Positions 22,411 through 31,679 of a DNA stretch of 64,000 bases are shown here, piece by piece (the stretch's first letter is position 1; every line of letters begins with the position of its first letter). Source of the DNA: Epiperipatus broadwayi (Eukaryota > Onychophora > Udeonychophora > Euonychophora > Peripatidae); the NCBI GenBank assembly GCA_028023455.1, contig JAQFVV010000043.1:2293483-2357482 (forward strand), in the 5' to 3' direction. The notes under the pieces are model-generated. The model ran no database searches. It was given only the letters and a program-made list of their open reading frames with translations, and was not told where the DNA came from. The position numbers and the translations under genes are program-made.

Positions 22411-22618
22411 TATAAACCTTAACACAAGATTACGACTTTATAAAGATAAGAGCGGCTGTCTTATCTTCAACCTACTTTTTAATTATACAGGCAAATCTAA
22501 AGCATTTTGATTTGAGAGTGTGAAGATAGTAAATTCTTCACTAATTAGAAAGTAGATTGAAGATAAGACGGCCACTTTTATCTTTATAGAGTCATAATCT
22601 TGTGTTAAGATTTGTAGA
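22411..22618. repeat. Foldback repeat, about 70-bp arms
   Basis: The left arm (CTTAACACAAGATTACGACT, then TCTTATCTTCAACCTACTTT) is the near-exact reverse complement of the right arm (AAAGTAGATTGAAGATAAGA, then AGTCATAATCTTGTGTTAAG). The loop is about 65 bp. It shares the ACACAAGAT..GACTTTATAAAG segment with the foldback at 15.8 kb. Confidence 0.8.
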
Positions 22619-23160
22619 GTAAAAGATTATGTATAATTATGCAAATTTAGTTTCTACAAATATGCATAGCTGGAAGTCCACTCACTTTTTAGGGTAATAA
22701 TATTGCTAGGAAACATCAAAATGCCATGTTAGGATTGAGCCTGGTCCAAATGAAAAATTCTCATATATTTTGTAACAGATGATAGGTAACAAGTATATCT
22801 TGCTCGATAATTTTTCCCATTTTTCTAATAAAGAAAATGTCAATGAAAATGACTATTTGAAAGATTGTTTTAGTTGTTATATGTATCTCAAGTCATATTC
22901 TTAGTATGAATGACAGTTTGATGTTCTCCAAAAAATTCCATAAACTGGAAAGTATATATTGCTAAGACGAGGACCCCTTAACTACATGTTAACTAGAAGT
23001 CTGCATGCCTAATCTATTAAACTACACTCTATAATATGTCTGGCTCCAAAACTAACTAGGGAGCTGACACCATAGCTGCTTTTTTTTTAATTATTTCCAA
23101 CTATAAAAGAAATATTCACATAATATTAACTAAATGAACTTTTTTATGTTCAAAATTATC
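22619..23160. other. AT-rich stretch, nothing recognised
   Basis: No element identified. Confidence 0.35.
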
Positions 23161-23163
23161 TCT

Positions 23164-23940
23164 ATTTAAATACAAGTATAGTATATATACCTAAGCTAGA
23201 TGTAATTAAAGGGGATTTAAACCCACACTTTCAAGCTCCTTCAGTCATCCACTCCATCTTATACAATTGATACCCATGACCACATATATGTGAAATACTC
23301 CAATATATGCATTTTGTGCAGAACCAGCACTCATTGATTGGTCCAGATCATCATCTTCCACTCATATGCATATAATCAGAGTTCAGTTTATATTAAGATA
23401 ACAAATCTTCAAACTTTAATGAAGAGGCTTCAATCTTCTCCACTCTTCAGTCATCCACGTGATTGAAAATCTGATGATGACATGTTCAAAGCCCTTCTGT
23501 GTATTTAAATGAGTTTAACATCCTACATATGAGGGGTTAAAATATGGTCAACATGGGTATGACAATAAAATTAACAAAGGCTTTGAACATACCAGCCAGA
23601 TTTTCTATGATATGGATGGGTGAAGAGTGGAGAAGACTGAAGCCTGTCCATTAAAGTTTGAAGATTTTCTATGTTAATATAAACCGAGCGCTGATTATAT
23701 ATATATGTGAGGGAGATGATGATCCAGATCACCTGATGAGTGCTGATTCAGCACTACATTCATAAATTGGAGATCATTTATCTTTTTTACATGTATGTGG
23801 TCATATGTTTCGGTTGTATAAGATGAAGTGGGTGATCGAAAGTCTGGGTTCAAATCCCTTCTAATTGTATCGGTTGTATAAGATGAAGTGGATGATCGAA
23901 AGTCTGGGTTCAAATCCCTTCTAATTAATATTATCTTTTA
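23164..23940. mobile_element. Family B foldback element, full-length type
   Basis: The ends (GTATATATACCTAAGCTAGA at the left) match the ends of the 52.2-52.7 kb copy. The left arm GGGGATTTAAACCC..CACTCCATCTTATACAA pairs with the right arm TTGTATAAGATGAAGTGG..GGTTCAAATCCC. The ribozyme sites on both arms (about 23293-23350 minus, 23720-23775 plus) are recognisable but broken: TCAATGA replaces CTGATGA on one, and CTACAT replaces the CGAAAT segment after stem II on the other. Confidence 0.75.
23811..23930 (+). repeat. 60-bp tandem duplication of the B-box end of family B
   Basis: CGGTTGTATAAGATGAAGTG starts at 23811 and 23871; each copy ends GTCTGGGTTCAAATCCCTTC. GGGTTCAAATCCC matches the pol III B-box consensus, so the family B terminus may descend from a tRNA. 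Confidence 0.85.
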
Positions 23941-24269
23941 AAAAACAAAGTAATAAAAATCAACATGCGCAAGAATCTGAGTTTTTTTTTTAATTCAAAA
24001 AAATATATATAATAAAATCAAGAATTTCTTTTTGAAAGGTAAAAAAAGAACTTTTACCTAGAATTATATATATAATTATAAAGCTTGCCACTTTTATTAA
24101 TTTACTCATCCATTTATTTATAAGTTGAATAAAATAAAATATGCAGTTAATTTTAATATAAAACTTCTGTCGAGGTTTTATTTATAAGTTTAGATCATAG
24201 TGCAAGACATGTCCAGAATAAGATAAGAATATTAAGAAATTAATTATGCTTCCTTGAGATTCTAAGACT
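23941..24269. other. AT-rich stretch, nothing recognised
   Basis: No element identified. Confidence 0.35.
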
Positions 24270-24428
24270 CATATATATTTATTATCATAACAAAATTACA
24301 ATATTTATTAAATAATTGAAACACACAGGCTTATTATATACCTGTGTCTATATATGTAATATATAGGGTATATAGCACAGACTTTCACATGAACCACCAC
24401 TTTCCACTCTATCTCATAACACTGGATA
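24270..24428. mobile_element. Family B left-end fragment
   Basis: ACAGGCTTATTATATACCTG, AGGGTATATAGCACAGACTT and CTCTATCTCATAACAC match the left end of the 12.6-kb copy in order. The rest is absent. Confidence 0.7.
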
Positions 24429-25690
24429 AGTTTTTAATTTATTCCCTTTTTTTTTTTTTTTTGTTAATAATCAACTTTTTAAATACTAAATTTTATCTCT
24501 GACATTGCTATGTAATATTTTGTGAATTAAATCTTCAAGATCTATTTTTATTTTTATTTAATAAGAATATTAAATTTCTTTATGAAGTAGTGCGAAGTAT
24601 ATAGAGAAATGCATGATATAATCTCACGAATCCCTGTTTAATCGTGCATTCCCACTCCATTTTTCTTAAATATTATAACTTCTTTTATTGTAATTTTACT
24701 TACTGTTAAGAACTATCAAATTTGAGGTCGAGAATGTGTGGACCTTCTTAAAATTATTAGGAATTGTTTAAGCGCCTTTGCTCAACTAAAGTCAGCCCAG
24801 TTATATAATTTTATGTACATTATTTATGTGTTGCCAATGTAGGTGTATTGGATGTTTTGAGGCCTGCTTTGATTTCTCAAGGGTAAAAACGGCTGAGACC
24901 GTTCCCTTTCCTTCTTGCGGTTCCCAGATAGAGTATGTGCTAGAAAGCCATACCTGGGAATTTTACACATGAGTCACTCAGTCACAGAGTTACATGGTAG
25001 GATGCCAGGCTTGGGCTGATTTGTGACTAAACATTTCACGGATTTATGGCGAGACGCCATCCCGTCAGCTTTATTTTTATTTTATTTTGCAAAGCAACGC
25101 AGTTTCAACGTACCGCACTCCATCCTGTACATTAAACTTTCACTGGTACCACCAATCTCTTTTAATATAATTTAAATATTTCATTAAATTTCCCGTGTCT
25201 TAATCACTTCTTCACCTCATAGCTCAGTGAGCTTTCGTCTGCACTATTCTTGAAGTCAATATATGTTCTTGTGTCAAATATTAAATATAGAAATCTAATT
25301 AAGCAAACACTTATTATATTCGCTATAGGCCTCGTATGACTTTGAAATCAGCCTTTCTTTATCCAATTATACTTTTGCTTAAGCACATTATTATAATATT
25401 ATATTGTGTTAACCCGAGGTATAGAGAGTATATAATATTAACAAGCCATTATTGCAAACATAAATGGCACTTTGTTTAATTTTTTTTTATTTTTTATGAC
25501 TAAACGGCATGGTCTGACTTATGCAGAAAATGTCCACATTTATAATGTTAAATTAATAAACCACATTAAATTTTAATCATTTTGATATTACTTATTTATT
25601 TTCTGCGATCCACATCATTACCTCGGTCTATATCACATTATATATATATATATTTGTACCATCTATAGACATTAGTTAGCGAACCTAATG
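24429..25690. other. Mixed stretch with a GC-richer island at about 24840-25080
   Basis: The island (TTTTGAGGCCTGCTTTG to GACGCCATCCCGTCAGC) has balanced base composition but no open frame or family that could be named. It may be part of a retroelement LTR or a SINE. The rest is AT-rich. Confidence 0.35.
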
Positions 25691-25699
25691 ATGTATTTT

Positions 25700-25930
25700 A
25701 ATATAGCCTCTTACTTCTCCCTGACCACCGGCACCGGCAAGAAACTATACTATCAGTAGCATCAGATGCATTGTCATGTAGGTGGCGCTGTGGACTATAG
25801 ACTTTGGATTCAAACTTGGGATTTCTGGGAGGCAACCCCTCAGAGTGTTGAGTTTCGTGTCTGGGGTTTGAATTCTGCAGTGTGTTAACGAGGTAGACGA
25901 ATCTGATCGTTACAGTATTTAAAATAGGAG
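25700..25930. repeat. Unclassified dispersed repeat D, copy 1
   Basis: It shares an ordered set of blocks with 37.02-37.25 kb: CTCCCTGACCACCG, GCATCAGA, TTCAAACTT/TTCGAACTC, GAATTCTGCA, TGTTAACGAG and a terminal GTTACA. Read in reverse the common end is TGTAAC, reminiscent of an LTR end, but no partner LTR or primer binding site was found. Confidence 0.55.
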
Positions 25931-26300
25931 ATAAATGGAAAAATTTCAGAGTTAATAAAATTCCAAAATAAATTGTTAAAGATTATGAAAAAGAAGAAAA
26001 AGCAGTTTGGCATAAATGTTTTGTTGAGAGTGGCTCTATATAGAGAATTATTATGAATGATTAGAAATTAAAACAGTTGAGATATGGGTTTTAGAAGGAA
26101 TTGTGAGGATAAGGTTAAAAATATTTAAGTGCTGAAATTTTAAAAGCACAAGAGGAAATAAATTGACACTAATTTAAAAGTAGAGAAATTATAAATAAAT
26201 TCCTGAAGATCTCTATTGGAAATTAAAAGAAAAAGCAAAAAAAAAAAAAATTGATATACCTTTAAAAAGAAGTTAAAAGCATTTTAAAACTAAAACTGAT
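25931..26300. other. AT-rich stretch, nothing recognised
   Basis: Purine-rich plus strand without features. Confidence 0.35.
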
Positions 26301-26304
26301 ATTA

Positions 26305-26548
26305 TATGCCGGATTCAAACTCAGACTTTGACGCCCCACAACTCTCAGTGCCATCTTATATTGCTGACCCACCTGATCACACACATGTTGAAAAGATAAA
26401 TAATCATCAATATACATATTTCATGATTATTTATCTTTTCAACATGTGCGTGATCAGGTGGGTCAGCAATATAAAATGGCACTGAAAGTTGTGGGTCATG
26501 TGAAAATCTGAGTTCGAATCCTGCATATATTACATATATAAGTGCAAG
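26305..26548. mobile_element. Short family B derivative forming a 240-bp hairpin
   Basis: GACCCACCTGATCACACACA and its complement TGTGCGTGATCAGGTGGGTC bracket a short loop around 26410-26425. The ends GGATTCAAACTCAGA and TCTGAGTTCGAATCC are B-box-like. The ribozyme core has been deleted from both arms. Confidence 0.8.
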
Positions 26549-27325
26549 TGTAAGCCTGTACAATGTATTAACACTGATATTGTAGTTTAAAATATAAAAA
26601 TTGCTGCTGAAAGATGTCTACTGTTATTCATTAAATTTAGACTCACTTTATTAATTGCTGCCTGCAATAAAAGTTAACAAAGTCAATATTTTAGTTTTAT
26701 AAATAAGGTTTTTTCTTTCCATCAGGCAAACATTTTTGCAGATCTTTGGATATATGCTTAATTTATGACTATAGCTTTCCCTTTATTAAAAGTAAATGTT
26801 AATGCAAAAGAAAAATATATTGATATCACCTAAATCATCAAGATACAAGATAGTTTAATTTTTATTTAATAAGTAAAAAGCATAACACAATTTTAAAATA
26901 ATTTATGGCAAAGCAAAGAAAAATTAGACACCCATTTTCTGACTAAAATACTAAAAGGGTTTTTGGATAGGCTATTGTCTAACTTTCCAAAAATTATAAT
27001 TGGAATCTGGAAAAATTCAAGTTTTATCCAGCAAGGTTTTAAATCCAGATTGGGCATAACAGACAAATCCATTATCATTACATTATGAGATCCTTTACTT
27101 AATAATAAAAAAAGTGAATAAATGATATACATAGTCGCCTGGAAATTGAGAGACCTTTAAACACCAAAAGATTTTCATTAAGTGAATAATCTTTAGTCTA
27201 ATGAATAACTAATAAAATTTATTAATATATGTTCAACAAGTGATTTTTGTCAACGTTGTGAGGGTAGTAAGTTTGACACATCAATTAAACTATAATAATT
27301 GGCTATCTATATATACTAAACAATG
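26549..27325. other. AT-rich stretch, nothing recognised
   Basis: A 79-codon minus frame at 26893-27132 has no recognisable motif. Confidence 0.35.
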
Positions 27326-27384
27326 ATAAAGTTATGTATGTGATTTGGGACAACTGACAGTATTGGTTTAGCATGAGATGTACA
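27326..27384 (+). mobile_element. Family B ribozyme remnant next to a LINE
   Basis: GGACAACTGACAGTATTGG followed by TTTAGCATGAGATGTACAC is a decayed version of the family B hammerhead (ACCAACTGATGAG..TTTAGCATGAAAT). The LINE fragment begins immediately after it. Confidence 0.5.
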
Positions 27385-27925
27385 CTTTTTGGAGTGCTTT
27401 TGGTAGAAATAACTTGATATTAAAAGGAAATATGCCTATGTGTTTGAAAAGGAAGGTTTTTAATAAATGTGTTTTACCAGTTCTTACTTATGGATCTAAC
27501 TTATGGACACTTAATAGGAAAGCAATACAGAGACTTCAGATCACTCAAAGCAGTATGGAGAGATGCATGTTTGGAGTACAAGAAAAGATCGAAAACGCAA
27601 TATATGGGTAAGAGAACAAACGGGTGTTACTGACCTCACTGAAAAAATTAAAAGACTGAAGTGGAGTTGGGCTGGACATATTGCTAGAAGAGATGATAAT
27701 AGACGGACAATTAAAATATTGAAGTGGATTCAAAGAGATTGTAAAAGACCCAGAAAGAGACTGCATGTGAGATGGATGGATGGATGGATGGATGGATGAA
27801 ATAAGGGAGTATGCAAGGGTGGTGTGAAGAAGAGAAGCTAAAGATCAGAGAAGATGGATTGAACTTGGAGAGACCTTCATCCTGCAGTGAACTGATAAGG
27901 GTTGATAATGATGAGATATCTTTTT
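27385..27925 (+). mobile_element. LINE-1 type 3' end with readable reverse-transcriptase C-terminus
   Basis: Two overlapping frames read FGRNNLILKGNMPMCLKRK, CVLPVLTYGSNLWTLNRKA and MERCMFGVQ, then (one frameshift later) EKIKRLKWSWAGHIARRDDN and RPRKRLHVRWMDG. A (GGAT)6 expansion at about 27777-27799 lies in the RWMDE codons and breaks the frame. The 3' end is ATCCTGCAGTGAACTGATAA. This is the copy in which the protein is easiest to read. It has no upstream domains, so it is truncated. Confidence 0.85.
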
Positions 27926-28615
27926 CACATTTTTGGTCATATGTTTATGATTACATCCCTCTACAAGATATTAAAAACAGACAGAAACTATTTCCCACCT
28001 TGCATGAGGGTGGTCTTGGAAAAAATTATGATGTAGAAATATTCATTAAGTTGAGCACAATACTTCCTTTCACTTGACCAAGGAGATCTCCTTTTTTGTC
28101 TCAAGAATTTTGAGTTCATTCTATTCACTTAAGTCTTTACCCAGTGACCTCACTCAGGTCAGTTTTATTTTTAATGTATACTTCTATACATTGTAATAAG
28201 TGTTTTATATATTTAATATGCAGTTTATATAACTAAAATACACACTCTCATAATTCAAGTTACACTAAATGTTATTTAATAAAGAACAAAAGTTTGGGGG
28301 CAAACTAAAGATATAGACTTTTATGGAAAAAATAATTTTCACTACATTTAATTTTGCAAACATTTTATATTAAATAATGAGTTTTTAAAAAGTTCTTCAA
28401 TAAAGGAATAGCAATTATGAAAGTTCATTAAAATTCACATTCCAAAAATTTTTCCAATTACAATTGCTAAGAGTATGATATCAAGTCTTTGATTAATTAG
28501 ATATACAATAACGTCAAAGCTAAAAAAGACGTGCTTCACAATGGCATCATTAAAAGTAGGCCTCTTAATGTAATTACTATTCTTTTAAATAAAAAAGACA
28601 ATAAAAGCATCATGC
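27926..28615. other. AT-rich stretch, nothing recognised
   Basis: No element identified. Confidence 0.35.
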
Positions 28616-28619
28616 TGTC

Positions 28620-30650
28620 TTCAAAGAAGTAAAAATAAATGCTTCTGGTTTCAAAATTTGAGAATATAAAAATGACGTCAAAATAATGATTGGCGACATA
28701 TATATAATACAATGCTTCGTCATTGCTATCATTTCCAAATGAATTTAATCCAGTTATAACTTTTCTTCCAAATATCATTCCAGCAAACTTCGTTATTATA
28801 TCCATCCATCTCACACACGGTCTCCTTCAGAGTCTTTTACAATTTCTTAGAGATTCAGTTTAAGACTTCAACTGCAGCATGACCAGCCCATTTAATTTCG
28901 GCCTATCAATTTTTTCAATCATATTACCGATAGTTGTCTGTTTTCTTACCACTATGTATTTCTCTTGTGATTGTACTGTGTTATTCCCATTAATACATTT
29001 CTCTATACTTCATTGTTATCTGAAGTATTTGTATTGGTTTTCTGTTGAACATCTAAATAGATCTATATGTAAGAAATGATAAAATAAATCTATTAAAACA
29101 CTTTCTTTTCAACCACGTTTTGTTTTGTTTTTTACTTTTAATATAAAGAAATCCATCAAAGCTTTATTTCTACAATTAATTTAATTCATAGTTTCTAACA
29201 AAAATAATCTGAATAAGATATTTGAGGTTGTTAACTTCTTAGAATTTATTATTATCAATTTTTATCATGTTAAAAAAAATATTGATTACTACTTTAGTTT
29301 TTTTTAGAATTTAATTATTATTATTTTTTTTTTGTTTTCATCCAATACATCATTCTCAACATCAATTTTCTTGGTATAATCATGTGATTTAATCATTACT
29401 GATAAATATCTTTCAGAATTTGACAATATCCTGGGTCTATATGTTGATGATCCAAACCTTTAATCTCCGTGGAAATATTTAGAAGTGGAATGTCTTTCCA
29501 TAACTGAAAAAACCAATGCATAATCAAAATTCATAATCATGGACCTTTTCTATAAATTTTTCTTATACATAAATATGATATATTGTGCTTAAAGCCCCTT
29601 TTAAATTCATCTTTCTGTATTTTATAATAGAGTCTTGTGGGGGGGAGGCGGGTTGGGGGATGATATATTATTAAATAGGGGGTTGTGAGGGGGTTGGGCC
29701 CGGGTTCGGGGGGGAGGCTGGGAATTATCAAAATAGTTTTTTTGGACCGTTTGGAGGCCATGTATTCGGCGGAAGACTTGGATTTTTTCTAAGAGGGGTT
29801 TTTTAACCGGTTGGAGTCCATGTATTCTGCTGATGACTTGTATTTATTCTATTATGAGTTCTTTTGACCGGTTTGAGTCCATGTATTCTGCTGATGACTT
29901 GTATTTATTTTAATATGAGTAGAAATGATAACAAACTAATAAATTTATAATTTCTAACATTTTTTCACTTTTCATAAATATCGCTATCTCCACTGCATTC
30001 TTCCAATTATCGGGAGCATCTTTATCGTTTAGGCATTTGGTGTATAGCTTGCCCAATAATTTGTCATGTTGTTCATCACCTTATTTTAAAATATCAATAA
30101 TAATTCCATCATTTCCTAAAGATTTTCCAATCTTCATGGATCTAATTGCTTGTTTTATTTTTTTATTAAAATATATAACATTTCAAAATATATTATCTTA
30201 ATTATGTAAATTACATCTTTTTTTATAATTATTATTACTATATAATTTTTTGTAGAACTTTTTTACATATTTCATGATGTCATTTTTCTTTTTAATAACT
30301 ATGCCATTTTTGTATTGTTAAACAACTTTCTTTCCAATACCAGAATGTACTAAACACTTGAGAAATATTCCCTTCTATAGCTCTCCTTTCCAATTTCCAA
30401 TTAGATTTCATTATATCTTCTTTAATTCTTTTTTGAATTATTATACAGGATTTTAAATAACCAGATCATTTTAAAATATTTTCATATTCTTTTTAAATTG
30501 ACATGTCCTGGGTACAAATTTACTAGCGAATTGTTGCTTTCAATCTGCATAACTTATCATAATAGAGTATCAATTCTCTTCTTATTGGCTATGTTCAAGT
30601 CTAAACTTTCATAAAAATATGTTAATGTTTTTAAATAATGTGTGTTTTAG
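28620..30650 (-). pseudogene. LINE-1 type retrotransposon with reverse-transcriptase domain, dead
   Basis: On the minus strand the segments run in the right order. Near 30.4 kb is a pre-RT stretch like IQKRIKEDIMKSNWKLERRA. Near 30.1 kb is the RT start (AIRSMKIGKSLGNDGIIIDI), then KLYTKCLNDKDAPDNWKNAV. Near 29.45 kb is GLDHQHIDPGYCQILKDIYQ, which follows the catalytic region. Near 28.8-28.95 kb is the tail WAGH-like and RPCVRWMDIITKFAGMIF. There are stops and frameshifts in every segment. The catalytic core between 29.54 and 29.93 kb is replaced or overwritten by the G-rich minisatellite. It is the longest copy of this LINE family in the window and links the 3' tails seen elsewhere to an RT. 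Confidence 0.75.
29625..29930. repeat. About 60-bp minisatellite grading into a G-rich block
   Basis: GACCGT/GACCGG starts at 29745, 29805 and 29866, giving units of 60-61 bp (key blocks CCATGTATTCTGCTGATGAC and TTGTATTTATTCTATTATGAG). The rightmost unit has ordinary composition. The next units to the left carry more and more G in place of T and A. The G-rich block at 29638-29732 can still be aligned to the same unit (GGCCCGGGTTCGGG against AGTCCATGTATTCTG). See findings for a possible technical origin. Confidence 0.75.
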
Positions 30651-30709
30651 CTTAAAAAACTCATTAGAATGTTTTTGAAGATTAGTCCTAGGTGATGTTA
30701 TATTCCTAA

Positions 30710-31020
30710 GGCTATTAATATATGGTAAGGCTGAAGATTTCTCAGCCCTATATAGCTATTTAAGATAGATAGCTGGATTTGAAGACATATAGGTGTCTGA
30801 AAAATTCAGATTTTCTATTTAAAAGTTAACTACCAAATAAGTACTGGCTTTGAGTTGGTACTTAGGATCTAGTGCCTGAAATATCCTAGGGCCTCACTGA
30901 GGAAAGCCATAGTTTGAAACCGGTCTGAGGATAGGGATAGTTCTAGATAGAGATTTTTAAATGCTTTCTCTTGTGGCATTTATCATTAAACCTTGTTAGA
31001 GCTACTGCACGTTCTTAATT
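30710..31020 (+). mobile_element. Family A' element (sense copy)
   Basis: It aligns in reverse complement to 13.94-14.23 kb throughout, including TCTGAAAAATTCAGATTTTC, TTGAGTTGGTACTTAGGATC, the ribozyme, and GAGATTTTTAAATGCTTTCT. No target duplication was identified. Confidence 0.7.
30883..30940 (+). ncRNA. Hammerhead ribozyme (type I), family A'
   Basis: ATCCTA-GGG-CCTCA, CTGAGGA, stem II AAGC-CATA-GTTT (all four positions paired, one as G-U), GAA, palindromic ACCGGT, C17, TGAGG-A-TAGGAT-like 3' strand. Stem I has 5 bp, an internal loop, then 4 bp. The U-A pair in stem I replaces a U-G pair in family A, a compensatory type of change. The core is intact. Confidence 0.77.
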
Positions 31021-31400
31021 TAGATCAGCTTAATATTATTTTCTTTAATATCTTTGTCTGACTAGTGGTGGAAAATAAAGACCCTAAAAAGAATTTTCAC
31101 AAATGATGTTTCATTTAAATCTAGAGACCAACAATCAGGAAGCCTATCATGATTTTTTAAAAGGATTTGATAAATTGGCTTTTGTTACAAAGCAAGATGT
31201 GATTAAAAACAAAAAGCTTTACTCATAATTTCACAAATCATCATTGCCACCACCATCATCATCATTATGGATTTACTTCTTTATTTTAAAAAATTTACAA
31301 AAAAAAATTTCATATATAAATGAATGTACGTAAACTGAATTCTATTCCCGATATTTTCAGTTGTAGTTTTCTGCCACTTGACAATTTCCTTTGTTAAATA
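31021..31400. other. AT-rich stretch with a CATCATCATCAT tract
   Basis: ACCACCATCATCATCATTATG near 31245-31267 looks like the antisense (GAT)n tail of a LINE, but no LINE coding follows. Confidence 0.35.
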
Positions 31401-31404
31401 AGTT

Positions 31405-31535
31405 ATACAATGGCTTCATTGCCCAGGAATTCATAAGAAGTCTGAGTATTGGGAATGCTGGAACTGGAATCACTCCAAGAATCTTAGAACCAGAGTATGA
31501 TGCTCTATGCCTACGCTAAACTGCATAATGAATTA
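31405..31535 (-). mobile_element. tRNA-derived SINE (family S2), copy 1
   Basis: On the minus strand TTTAGCGTAGGCATAGAGCA fits a pol III A box and GGAGTGATTCCAGTTCC a B box, at tRNA spacing. A second copy at 48.74-48.86 kb matches throughout (TGGAATCACTCCAAGAATC here, TGGAATCAATCCAAGGATC there). Confidence 0.6.
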
Positions 31536-31679
31536 ATTCTGTTAAAAAAGAGATATTTAAAACAAAGTATTACCCTATGTATATAACATTTAATATATTT
31601 TAAATGTAACCAACTACTATCATAAAATAAACAGTTTGAAAATTCACATTTGAGACAATTTGTAGTTAAATAATAATAA

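Noticed and set aside
29638-29732. Genuine G-quadruplex regulatory element
   Set aside because: Not excluded, but the steady drift of neighbouring minisatellite units towards G makes a base-calling artefact the first thing to test.
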